From positions 1 to 64,000 of the forward strand of contig DATBDN010000024.1 in assembly GCA_036269895.1 (NCBI GenBank): 64,000 bases of DNA, written 5' to 3'. The notes under the pieces were generated by a model. The model had not been told where the DNA came from. It worked only from the letters and a program-made list of their open reading frames with translations, and made no database searches. Shown one piece after another: positions 7,634-15,097 of the stretch. This DNA is from DATBDN01 sp036269895 (GTDB taxonomy: Bacteria; Actinomycetota; Thermoleophilia; Solirubrobacterales; Thermoleophilaceae). The first letter of the stretch is position 1; each line of letters begins with the position of its first letter. The position numbers and the translations under genes were made by a program.

Positions 7634-8999
7634 GCTCGCAACCGAGCTCGAGGTCCGGTCCGTCGCCACCACCGACCCCGCGGCCGCGACGCTGCTGACC
7701 TCGTACGCGGACGAGATCGACGAGCTGCTCGAGCGCGAGCCGGCGCGCGTCGAGACCATTGCTTCCGAGTACGAGGCCCCGCGCGGAGCGTTCCTTGTGA
7801 TCTACGACGGCAAGCAGGCTGTTGCCTGCGGCGGTATCCGGCCGCTCGCGGACGGGTCGGCCGAGGTCAAGCGGATGTACGTCGTCCCGGAGGCGCGCGG
7901 CCGTGGTCTGGGCGCGCGCCTGCTAGAGCGCCTCGAGGACGAGGCACGCCGGCTGGGCTATCGCAGACTGCGACTCGACACCGGCGAGCAGCTCACGGCG
8001 GCACAGGCTCTCTACCGCGGCACCGGCTATCGCGAGATCGCCGACTACAACGGCAATGTGGCCGCCTCGTTCTGGTTCGAGAAGCAGCTCGACGACGAGG
8101 GCGACAGCGCTCGAGCGCCGGACTGGCTCGTGTGGCTGGCGCTCGGCTCGATCTACCTGATCTGGGGTTCCACGTATCTGGCGATTCGCGTGATGGTCGA
8201 AACCGTGCCGCCGCTCGTTGGGGCCGGCTTCCGCTTCCTGATTGCGGGCGCGATCTTCTACCTGTTCCTGCGGCTACGCCGCGGCGCAGCCGCCGTCCGC
8301 TTCACCGGGCGCGAGCTCCTGGCGGCCAGCGTGGCCGGCACGCTGCTGTGCTTCGGCGGCAACGGTCTTGTCACCGTCGCCGAGCAGCACGTGCCATCGG
8401 GGATCGCGGCCACGCTGATCGCCTCGGTGCCGCTGTGGATCGTCCTCTTCCGGCGGCTGTCGAAGGACCCGATCAACCGCGTTGCGCTCGTGGGCGTGCT
8501 GATCGGGTTCGCGGGTGTGGGTGTGCTGATGCTTCCTGGCGAACGCCCGCACGGCCTGTCGATGGGCCCGATGCTGGTGGTTGTACTCGCCGCGGCGCTC
8601 TGGGCGATCGGCTCGTACTACCCGCGCAGCTGGCCATTGCCGCGCGACGTCTTCCTGTCAACCGCCTTGCAGATGGTCACCTCCGGCGCCGTCATGATCG
8701 GGGTGGCCGCCGTCGCCGGCGAATTCGGCAAGGTCGATCCTGGCGGCTTCTCGACGAAGTCCGTGGCCGGCTTCATCTGGCTGGTCACAGCCGGCTCGCT
8801 TGTCGCCTACACCGCATACGTGTGGCTCCTGAAGAACGCGCCGATCTCGAAGGTCTCCACCTACGCGTACGTGAACCCTGTCGTGGCGATCTTCCTGGGC
8901 TGGCTCCTGCTGAACGAGACGATCACGGGCACGATCGTCTTGGGAGCGACGCTGATCGTGGCCTCAGTCGCCCTCGTGGTAAGCCGCGAAAGCGGCTGA
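7623..8999 (+). CDS. GNAT acetyltransferase fused to an EamA (DMT) transporter
   Basis: One uninterrupted 458-residue frame. Residues 1-155 are a GNAT domain with the acetyl-CoA loop VVPEARGRGLGARLLERLE and ALYRGTGYREI. After a short acidic linker (DDEGDSARAPD) an EamA drug/metabolite transporter begins at WLVWLALGSIYLIWGSTYLA, with about ten membrane segments in two repeats. No stop or good internal start with a Shine-Dalgarno separates them; an internal GTG in DWLVWL is the only alternative. ATG 7623 lies inside the phzF end. A plausible role is acetylation coupled to export of a small amine, but the substrate is unknown. Confidence 0.85.
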   Translation: MATELATELEVRSVATTDPAAATLLTSYADEIDELLEREPARVETIASEYEAPRGAFLVIYDGKQAVACGGIRPLADGSAEVKRMYVVPEARGRGLGARLLERLEDEARRLGYRRLRLDTGEQLTAAQALYRGTGYREIADYNGNVAASFWFEKQLDDEGDSARAPDWLVWLALGSIYLIWGSTYLAIRVMVETVPPLVGAGFRFLIAGAIFYLFLRLRRGAAAVRFTGRELLAASVAGTLLCFGGNGLVTVAEQHVPSGIAATLIASVPLWIVLFRRLSKDPINRVALVGVLIGFAGVGVLMLPGERPHGLSMGPMLVVVLAAALWAIGSYYPRSWPLPRDVFLSTALQMVTSGAVMIGVAAVAGEFGKVDPGGFSTKSVAGFIWLVTAGSLVAYTAYVWLLKNAPISKVSTYAYVNPVVAIFLGWLLLNETITGTIVLGATLIVASVALVVSRESG

Positions 9000-9015
9000 C
9001 TACCATGAACGTCCC

Positions 9016-9088
9016 GGGCACTTAGCTCAGTTGGGAGAGCACCGCCCTTACAAGGCGGGGGTCACTGGTTCGAGCCCAGTAGTGCCCA
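9016..9088 (+). tRNA. tRNA-Val (anticodon TAC)
   Basis: Acceptor arms GGGCACT (9016-9022) and AGTGCCC (9081-9087) pair fully, followed by A. The anticodon loop is CTTACAA inside CCGCC/GGCGG, and the T-arm is ACTGGTTCGAGCCCAGT. CCA is not encoded. Confidence 0.96.
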
Positions 9089-9344
9089 TACCGGCTTCGA
9101 GGGCCGAGCCGTCCCCAGCCGCGCACCTCGCGCTCGCTGTAGCGGTCGGCGTGGCGGCCGGTGCCGAGCGAGAGGACCAGCCCCCGTCGACGCTGAGGAT
9201 CCTGAACTGCATCTACGGCTCCGCTGATCAGCAGATGCCCGACTAGGAAGCGGCTGGACATTCGTATGACGATCGGGTGTGCCGGCTCAAGCCCGGCACA
9301 CCCGCCGTCGATGGCGGACGTGTACTGACATAGCGAGAGGCACC
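9089..9344 (+). other. Non-coding stretch before the riboswitch, with an 11-bp hairpin
   Basis: I see no credible gene here. The notable element is GGGTGTGCCGG (9275-9285) and CCGGCACACCC (9293-9303), a perfect 11-bp stem with a 7-base loop and no T-run. It could end transcription from tRNA-Val or shield the riboswitch transcript. A reverse-strand fragment resembling a patatin C-terminus was considered and not accepted. Confidence 0.5.
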
Positions 9345-9430
9345 TCCCGATAAAGGCAAACCCGTTGTGAAACGGGGACGCAAAGCCACGGGGCTCCAGA
9401 TGTCAGGGAGTCAGCCGGGTTACCGAAGGA
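9345..9430 (+). promoter_or_regulatory. Cyclic di-GMP-I (GEMM-I) riboswitch
   Basis: The GEMM-I core is clear: AAAGGCAAACC, then the P2 stem CCCGTT/AACGGG capped by a GTGA tetraloop, then GACGCAAAGCCACGGGGCT, and finally CAGCCGGGTTACCGAAGG, which holds the second conserved strand. These match the known Vibrio aptamer segments in order and spacing. It lies about 125 bases before an HD-GYP c-di-GMP phosphodiesterase gene, so ligand and target enzyme agree. The expression platform is not obvious. Between aptamer and gene lie AAAGGAG (9459-9465), a GTG at 9472 with a six-codon frame, and a second promoter-like element. Confidence 0.9.
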
Positions 9431-9516
9431 CACGTTCTGGGTGGCGCCGCTCAGAGCGAAAGGAGTCCCAAGTGGGCTACCGCAACGGCTGATCGCAACC
9501 AGTCGCGCCACACGCT

Positions 9517-9544
9517 TCAAGGTGGGCGCGGATCTGACCGATAA
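9517..9544 (+). promoter_or_regulatory. Candidate sigma28 (WhiG-type) promoter of the HD-GYP gene
   Basis: TCAA at 9517-9520, then 16 bases, then ACCGATAA at 9537-9544. The -10 half is almost the full FliA/WhiG consensus GCCGATAA; the -35 half has one mismatch. GTG is at 9553, so a transcript from here would be leaderless or nearly so and would bypass the riboswitch. Confidence 0.45.
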
Positions 9545-9552
9545 CTAGCGTC

Positions 9553-10983
9553 GTGGGGGCCTCCGCCCTGACGATCCCCGACCCGAGTCGGGCCGCCAAC
9601 GCCTTCATGGCGGTAGCCCTGGCAGCGGCAATGGGGTTGGCGGCGGTCACCGCGGGCACGGCGAACTGGAACGTCGCGCTGCTTCTCTCGCTGTTCGCCT
9701 TCGCGGTGGCGAGCGATCTGTGGGCGATCGACACCAGCGCCAACCCCAGCGACAAGCACCGCCTGCTGATGTCCGGCAGCTTCCTCGCGCTCGTACTCGC
9801 GATGGTGCTGCTCGGTGGGGCCCCCGCGGCGCTGATCGGAGTCGGCATGATCTTTGTCGGCCACGTTCGCTTCGGGGAGCGGCGTGACCTCTTCCTGAAC
9901 AACCTGGTCGCGTACGCGTGGTTCCCGCTGCTCGGCGGGATCACGTTCGACGCGCTCCGCGACGCCTTGGGCGCCGACACCCACGACCCGGTCTACTACG
10001 CGCTCGTCGCCGGCGTCTTCTTCTTCGCCCTGACGGTCAACTTCCTGGTCATCGCGGGCTACAACTGTTACCTCGACGGCACGTCGCTGCGCGCAAAGGC
10101 CGAGCGGGCGCTGGTTCCCGTGCTTGGGTGGGACTGCGTGGCCGCGGCGCTCGCGGTGTCGATGGTCTACGCCTACGAGCAGTTGGGCGGCGGGGCGCTG
10201 GCTTTGTGCGCGGTCGTGATGCTCAGCTCGCAACGGCTGCTCGGCCAGGTCTTCGCGGCCGAGCAACGCTCGCGCCAGCTCGAGGACCGTATGGACGCAT
10301 TCGCCAAGCTGCATTTCGGGTTGCTGCACACGATGATCCGCACGCTCGACCTGCGTGACCGGATGACCGCGCGGCACAGCGCCGCCGTTGCGCACTATGC
10401 GCGCGAGATAGCCGCGGCGATCGGCATGTCAGACGACGAGCAGGAGATCGTCCACACGGCGGGGCTCCTGCATGACATCGGCAAGTTCAACCTGCCCGAC
10501 GACATCCTCAAGGCCGACCGCCCGCTGAACGACGAGGACTGGGCGCTGATCCGCGCTCATCCCGAAGAGGGGGCGCGGCTGGTTGCGCACCTCGAGGGGT
10601 ACGGCGAGGCCGCCGAGATCGTGCGCGCGCACCACGAGCGCTTCGACGGCAACGGCTATCCGGCCCGCATCGCCGGGACCGAGATCCCGCTCGGCGCCAG
10701 GATCATCTCCGTTGCCGACACCTATGACGTCTTGACGGCTCGCGATTCCTATCGCCAGCCCGTGTCGTCTGCCGAGGCGATCGCGGAGCTGCAGCGCGTC
10801 GCGGGCAGCCAGCTCGACCCGGCTGTCGTCAGCGTCTTCGTGGGGCTCGTCGGCACGAAGGACCTGACCTACCGGCACGGCGACGACGTCGACTTCGAGA
10901 CCGAGCTGGCGATGGACGAGCGAGTCGCGCGCTACGCGGCCGGATTGGCGCCGGGCTCGCGCACTTCGGGCTCGCCGACGTAG
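9553..10983 (+). CDS. Membrane HD-GYP cyclic di-GMP phosphodiesterase
   Basis: A 476-residue protein. Residues 15-230 hold six or seven hydrophobic segments. A helical linker leads to an HD-GYP domain with intact motifs: HTAGLLHDIGK with H307-D308, the distal metal ligands in the HHERFDGNGYP block with GYP at 368-370, and IISVADTYDVLTA. HD-GYP enzymes hydrolyse c-di-GMP to pGpG and GMP. The upstream c-di-GMP-I riboswitch suggests feedback: high ligand would change synthesis of its own degrading enzyme. GTG 9553 lies 9 bases after a WhiG-type -10 element. The 3' end overlaps the opposite-strand gene by 52 bp. Confidence 0.92.
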   Translation: MGASALTIPDPSRAANAFMAVALAAAMGLAAVTAGTANWNVALLLSLFAFAVASDLWAIDTSANPSDKHRLLMSGSFLALVLAMVLLGGAPAALIGVGMIFVGHVRFGERRDLFLNNLVAYAWFPLLGGITFDALRDALGADTHDPVYYALVAGVFFFALTVNFLVIAGYNCYLDGTSLRAKAERALVPVLGWDCVAAALAVSMVYAYEQLGGGALALCAVVMLSSQRLLGQVFAAEQRSRQLEDRMDAFAKLHFGLLHTMIRTLDLRDRMTARHSAAVAHYAREIAAAIGMSDDEQEIVHTAGLLHDIGKFNLPDDILKADRPLNDEDWALIRAHPEEGARLVAHLEGYGEAAEIVRAHHERFDGNGYPARIAGTEIPLGARIISVADTYDVLTARDSYRQPVSSAEAIAELQRVAGSQLDPAVVSVFVGLVGTKDLTYRHGDDVDFETELAMDERVARYAAGLAPGSRTSGSPT

Positions 10984-11291
10984 CGCACGAGCACCGCGCA
11001 GGCGATCGCGACGAGGCCATAGACGACGCCTAGCAGCGGCGCGTCGGCGCTCGCGAAGGCCGATGCAGCCGCGGCGAAGAACACGAGCTCGGCGACGAGG
11101 CGGCGCGGGTCGGGCAGGCGGGTGGCCGAGCGCGGAGCCATCCAGCGGCCCCAGATGGCAGCCGCCGCGATCGGCGGGATCACGCCGAACCAGCCGGACT
11201 CGCTGAACCCCCAGACGGTGAAGGCGACCAGCGCGCCGATCTCGGACAGGAACCGGATGAGAAGGATGAAAGTGCGGCCGAGCGCTGTCAT
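10932..11291 (-). CDS. DUF2568 (YrdB-like) small membrane protein
   Basis: A 119-residue protein with about four membrane segments. The order RFLSEIGALVAFTVWGF, AAAIWGRWMAPRS, LPDPRRLVAELVFFAAAA and LVAIACAVLVRYVG matches the DUF2568/YrdB family, whose function is unknown. ATG 11291 overlaps the stop of the upstream DMT transporter gene (ATGA), so they form an operon. Its last 52 bases overlap the convergent HD-GYP gene; the tail after the last membrane helix is probably dispensable. Confidence 0.8.
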   Translation of the reverse strand: MTALGRTFILLIRFLSEIGALVAFTVWGFSESGWFGVIPPIAAAAIWGRWMAPRSATRLPDPRRLVAELVFFAAAASAFASADAPLLGVVYGLVAIACAVLVRYVGEPEVREPGANPAA

Positions 11292-12163
11292 GTGCCGATT
11301 ATCGCCTCGTCGCGGGCCCGTGGGGGAGGTGTGAGAGCGGCGGCGGCCACGACGAGCCCGAACGCCAGCAGGCGGACCGTCACGCCAGCCGGGCCGGCGG
11401 GCATGGGCTCCCCGAACACGATCGGTCCCGCGGCGATCGTCGTGACGTTCGCGGCGGCGGACGTGATGGCGATCACCGGAACGGCGCGGCCGCGCTGGAG
11501 GCTGCGCGTGGAAACGATGAGGCCGTAGAACGACAGCAGCAGGATCACGAGCGCGAGCGGGTGGACGAGCACCGCAATGCCGCGGCCGCCGGCGCTGCCG
11601 CTGAGCGCCTTGATCGATATGTCGGATGCGCCCCAGAGCAGGCCGGCTGCGGCTGCGACGAGCGAGGTGCCTGCCTGCGTCTGCCAGCCGGCAATCGCCG
11701 CCGCCGTGCCGGCGGCCGTCAGGAGGCCGACGTACGTGGCCAGCGTCGCGGCGTTGTAGTCGGCGTGCGCGCTGTTGCCGGTGCTGCCGACGGTCGCTGC
11801 CAGGAAGGCGAGTCCGGCGGCCGTCATCGCCACGCCGATCCACTCGCGCTGCGTGACCTCGTGCGCGAACAGGCTGTTCGCCAGCACGGTCAGGAGCACG
11901 AGGCCGCCCGCGATGATCGTCTGCACGAGCGAGATCGGCGCCAGCGACAGCGCCCCCACATGCAGGCCCCACGACGCCAGCGCGACCACCATCCCGAGCG
12001 CGTATGCCCGCGAGCGGAACAGCCGCAGCGACGACCGCAGCGGGTGGCGCCACTCGATATCCGGCGACTCGACCGCGCCGCGGTACTTCAGGAGGAAGCC
12101 GAGCAGCGACGCGACTGACGTCGCAAGCGCGAGCACGAGGCCGAGTTGGACCGACAGAGGCAC
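11288..12163 (-). CDS. DMT-superfamily (EamA/NIPA-like) transporter
   Basis: A 291-residue, roughly ten-helix membrane protein. The pattern LLKYRGAV near the start, then APISLVQTIIAGGLVLLTVLAN and LLWGASDISIKALSG resembles the actinobacterial DMT/NIPA-like group rather than the RhtA group. Substrate unknown: small amines, metabolites or Mg2+ are known substrates in relatives. The start is GTG 12163. The stop overlaps the next gene's ATG by four bases. Confidence 0.8.
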   Translation of the reverse strand: MPLSVQLGLVLALATSVASLLGFLLKYRGAVESPDIEWRHPLRSSLRLFRSRAYALGMVVALASWGLHVGALSLAPISLVQTIIAGGLVLLTVLANSLFAHEVTQREWIGVAMTAAGLAFLAATVGSTGNSAHADYNAATLATYVGLLTAAGTAAAIAGWQTQAGTSLVAAAAGLLWGASDISIKALSGSAGGRGIAVLVHPLALVILLLSFYGLIVSTRSLQRGRAVPVIAITSAAANVTTIAAGPIVFGEPMPAGPAGVTVRLLAFGLVVAAAALTPPPRARDEAIIGT

Positions 12164-12172
12164 GTAGAGAAG

Positions 12173-12676
12173 CTAGCCACTCTCGCCGCTGCGGCGCTCG
12201 AGGATCTCCTCGCGCTCCTGAAGGCGGTTGCTACGGCGGACTTGCGCCTCGGCCTGCCGTGCTCGCTGCTCATTCGTCTCTGCGATCAGCTCCGGCACGG
12301 GGACCGGTCGCCCTTCCTCGTCTACCGCGACCATCGTCAGGTATGCCGAGTTCGTGTGCCGGCGCTCACCGGTCCGCGGGTTCTCGGCATCCACGCGCAC
12401 GCCTACTTCCATCGAGGTGCGCCACGCGGCGTTGACGCTCGCCGAGAAGGTCACGAGCTCGCCGACGTGCACGGGCGTCATGAACGCCATCCGGTCGACC
12501 CCGGCTGTCACGACACGGCAGCGCGAGTGCTTCACGGCCGCGGCACCGGCTGCCTCATCACACCGCTTCATGACGACACCACCGTGGATGAAGCCGGCGC
12601 TGTTGGCGTCGGTCACGCCCATCCAGTGGATGAGCTGTGTCTGCGACTCGGCAACCGGGCGTGGCTCCATCGTCAC
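12173..12676 (-). CDS. Acyl-CoA thioesterase (hotdog fold, BACH/YciA type)
   Basis: A 167-residue protein (165 from ATG 12670). Hotdog-fold marks of the cytosolic acyl-CoA hydrolase group are LIHWMGVTDANSAGFIHGGV (conserved Asn and His-Gly-Gly), AAVKHSRCRVVTAGVDRM and MTPVHVGELVTFSASV. It hydrolyses acyl-CoA thioesters to free acids. GTG 12676 overlaps the stop of the GFA gene (GTGA), which favours this start. The C-terminal ~30 residues are charged and helical (EQRARQAEAQVRRSNRLQ). Confidence 0.9.
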   Translation of the reverse strand: MTMEPRPVAESQTQLIHWMGVTDANSAGFIHGGVVMKRCDEAAGAAAVKHSRCRVVTAGVDRMAFMTPVHVGELVTFSASVNAAWRTSMEVGVRVDAENPRTGERRHTNSAYLTMVAVDEEGRPVPVPELIAETNEQRARQAEAQVRRSNRLQEREEILERRSGESG

Positions 12677-13089
12677 TGGCCTCGGGACGACTCGGGAAAG
12701 CGCGGTAGGCCGTCGTCGGGGATCGGCTCCCAAACCGCGGCGTAGGCGGTGAACTGATGCCTTTCGGGCCGGATGCCGGGATCGCCGTCGACCGTGCCAA
12801 GGCGCACGGCGACCTGGGCCTTCGTCTGCGGATGGCGGCTCCAGAGGGCCGACCCGCAGTTGGAGCAGAAGCACTTGTGGAAGCCGTCGCCGCCCGGGTC
12901 CCAGCACTTGACAAGGTCCTTGCCATCCACCACCCGTAATGACCCGTCGGCTATGCGGCCGTTCGCCGATGCGCCGGTTCCCGTGCGTCGCTGACAGCGC
13001 ATGCAGTGGCAGTAGTTCGACGAGACGAACGGTTCTGTGACTTCGTATCGGACGCCCCCGCAGGCGCAGCCCCCGGTGATGATGCTCAT
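12673..13089 (-). CDS. GFA-family (CENP-V/formaldehyde-activating enzyme-like) zinc protein
   Basis: A 138-residue protein of the GFA fold. Zinc ligands are visible as CACGGVRYEV, YCHCMRCQRRTG and CFCSNCGSALW. Relatives were first described as glutathione-dependent formaldehyde-activating enzymes, but most members have no proven activity. ATG 13089 shares one base with the stop of the glycosyltransferase upstream; a GTG three bases earlier is the alternative. It sits in the middle of a three-gene operon with a glycosyltransferase and a thioesterase. Confidence 0.88.
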   Translation of the reverse strand: MSIITGGCACGGVRYEVTEPFVSSNYCHCMRCQRRTGTGASANGRIADGSLRVVDGKDLVKCWDPGGDGFHKCFCSNCGSALWSRHPQTKAQVAVRLGTVDGDPGIRPERHQFTAYAAVWEPIPDDGLPRFPESSRGQ

Positions 13090-14042
13090 CACCCGAGGGT
13101 AATATCGCCGCCCGCTTCGGCCTTATCCCAGGACTCCACGAATGGGTGGCCAAGCTGCTGCCGGAAGTAGAGGTCGGCCCGCCGCCAGATGCGCTCGCCG
13201 ATCACCGGAGTCGAGCGCGGGACGTAGGGAAGGAGCGTGCGGCCGAGGCGGCCTTGCGTCGGCGGCCGGCGCAGCGCGTCGCTGAAGCGGATGTAGAAGT
13301 AGGGCTCCTGGGCCGGGTGCCGCGCGATCCAGGCACGTTCGGCGATCGCCTGCGTCTGCATTCGCGCCTTCCAGCGGTCGAGGCTCGGCTCGTGAATGTG
13401 CTCGGCGCCTGCGTCGCGGTCGTAGATCAGCCGGAAGCCGTTCTCGAACAGCCGGATGCCTAGGTCGATGTCCTCGTATCCGAACGGAAACCGTTCGGCG
13501 TCGAAGCCGCCGACAGCCTCGAGCGCGCTCCGCTTCACCGACACGTTCGACGTGTAGAAGTGGCCCGCAGCTGCCTCCGCGCCCCGAATGCTCGGATAGT
13601 CGAACTGAATCCCGTGGTCCAGCCAGACCATGAACGCCGTCCGCTTGAGCTCGCGCGCCCAGTGCACGCGGCCCAGGACGCCGACATCGTCTCCGGGATG
13701 GTGCTCGTGGAGCGTGGCGTGACGGGCGAGCAGGTCCGGCGCCGGGACGATGTCGTCGCCGAGGAAGAGCACGATGGGATGTGCGGCGGCGCGCCAGCCG
13801 ACGTTGCGGGCGTGCGAGGCGCCGGACTGGTCGGCGCGCATGAGGCGAACGTTCAGCCCCGCCGGAGGGGTCGCAATCGGCGCCGCATTCTTGGCGTCCT
13901 CGACCACGACGACCTCGAAGCGGTCGAACGTCTGGCGCGCAAGCGCCTCGAGCGTGCGCGGGACCGCGTCGGGCCGATTGAGCGTCGGGATGACAACGCT
14001 GATCCGCGCCGGGTCGGCTCGCATCAGCTGCATTGAAGACAT
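13089..14042 (-). CDS. Family 2 glycosyltransferase
   Basis: A 317-residue GT-A-fold transferase without membrane segments. Marks are ISVVIPTLNRPDAVPRTLEA at the N-terminus, VVVVEDAKN, SHARNVGWRAA, the DXD-like FLGDDIVPAP, and FPFGYEDIDLGIRLFENG, which is the ED(x)D block of inverting GT2 enzymes. Donor and acceptor are unknown. The ATG at 14042 is followed in frame by ATGs at 14033 and 14024; the last lies just before the first strand. It heads the operon with GFA and thioesterase genes and is divergent from the next gene, whose start is about 70 bp away. Confidence 0.88.
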   Translation of the reverse strand: MSSMQLMRADPARISVVIPTLNRPDAVPRTLEALARQTFDRFEVVVVEDAKNAAPIATPPAGLNVRLMRADQSGASHARNVGWRAAAHPIVLFLGDDIVPAPDLLARHATLHEHHPGDDVGVLGRVHWARELKRTAFMVWLDHGIQFDYPSIRGAEAAAGHFYTSNVSVKRSALEAVGGFDAERFPFGYEDIDLGIRLFENGFRLIYDRDAGAEHIHEPSLDRWKARMQTQAIAERAWIARHPAQEPYFYIRFSDALRRPPTQGRLGRTLLPYVPRSTPVIGERIWRRADLYFRQQLGHPFVESWDKAEAGGDITLG

Positions 14043-14113
14043 GTTGGGGCTTGAACGGCGCGGCAGCCGGCGGGGCAGGACTGTCGAAGCCCTGGCCGAA
14101 TCACGGTGACGGC

Positions 14114-14647
14114 ATGGCAGACACGGCACCGGAGTTCATCGACGTTCGCCGTCACCGTGACTGGGAGGGACGCACGTATGAGCGCTGGCTGCCGAATGTC
14201 CTGTTCGGGCTCATCTGCATCATTCCGCTGCTGGCGCTGTTCAACGTCTTCGGCCAGGCACCCGAAGTCAAGAAGGTGGTCAACCCGAACGGGATGGCCA
14301 GCCTCGAGCTGTCGGCACCGACGAAGGTCCGGTCGGGATTGCTCTTCCAAGCTCGCTTCGACATCCGCGCCATCCGTGAGATCAAGGATGCCGTGCTGGT
14401 GCTCGACTCGGGTTGGCTGGAGTCAATCACGATGAACACCGCCGAGCCGGCGGCGCAGAACGAGACCAGCCGCAACGGCGGTATCGCCTTCGACCTCGGG
14501 AACATCCCAGCCGGAAAGCTGTGGCGCGAGTACCTGGAGTTCCAGGTGAATCCCGTCAACTCCGGCTCGCAGTCGCAGGGAGTGACGTTGTACGACGGCA
14601 ACGTGCCCCTGCTGCACCTGAACCGCACCCTCAAGGTCTGGCCCTAG
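14114..14647 (+). CDS. Single-pass membrane protein of unknown function
   Basis: A 177-residue protein from ATG 14114. One membrane helix lies near the start (WLPNVLFGLICIIPLLALFN), and the rest is a beta-rich extracytoplasmic domain (SLELSAPTKVRSGLLFQARF, LVLDSGWLESITMN, LLHLNRTLKV) that looks immunoglobulin-like. No known family is recognised. A DUF421 gene follows after three bases, so the two are probably partners. An upstream ATG at 14033 overlaps the divergent glycosyltransferase start and is less likely. Confidence 0.7.
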   Translation: MADTAPEFIDVRRHRDWEGRTYERWLPNVLFGLICIIPLLALFNVFGQAPEVKKVVNPNGMASLELSAPTKVRSGLLFQARFDIRAIREIKDAVLVLDSGWLESITMNTAEPAAQNETSRNGGIAFDLGNIPAGKLWREYLEFQVNPVNSGSQSQGVTLYDGNVPLLHLNRTLKVWP

Positions 14648-14650
14648 GCG

Positions 14651-15097
14651 ATGGACCTCGTATTCAGAGCACTCGTACTCTTCGCCGCGGTCTACCTCCT
14701 GTTGCGTGTCGTCGGCCGGCGTGAGCTGGCCGAGATGGAGCCGATCGACTTCATCCTGCTGATCGTCCTTGGCGACGCGATCCAGCAGGGCCTCACCCAG
14801 GACGACTACTCGGTCACCGGAGCGCTGATCACGATCTTCACGATCGCCGCGATTCAGGTCGCCGTCGGTTACATGACGTACCGCTCGGGCAAGGTCCGCA
14901 CGATCATGGAGGGCGAGCCCGTCGTGCTGATCGAGGACGGCCGCGTCATCGAGAAGAACCTGCACCGCGCCCGGATCGCGAAGGACGAACTGGCCGAGGA
15001 GGCACGCCTGTCGCAGCTCTCGTCGCTCGGCCAGGTCGCCTGGGCGGTGCTCGAGACCTCCGGGAAGATCTCGATCATCCCGAAGACGAGCTCGTAG
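14651..15097 (+). CDS. DUF421 (YetF-like) membrane protein
   Basis: A 148-residue protein with three N-terminal membrane segments and a small cytoplasmic domain. DUF421 marks are LLRVVGRRELAEMEPIDFIL, VLGDAIQQGL, and the cytoplasmic PVVLIEDGRVIEKNLHRARI. The family includes B. subtilis YetF and spore-germination-related proteins; a molecular function is not established. Its coupling to the upstream single-pass protein suggests a two-part membrane complex. Confidence 0.88.
   Translation: MDLVFRALVLFAAVYLLLRVVGRRELAEMEPIDFILLIVLGDAIQQGLTQDDYSVTGALITIFTIAAIQVAVGYMTYRSGKVRTIMEGEPVVLIEDGRVIEKNLHRARIAKDELAEEARLSQLSSLGQVAWAVLETSGKISIIPKTSS

Noticed and set aside
9022..9261. Minus-strand frame with LSLGTGRHADRY and GWGRLG, resembling a patatin C-terminus
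   Set aside because: It runs through tRNA-Val, the rest of patatin is missing, and the order of motifs does not fit. At best a distant remnant, not reportable.
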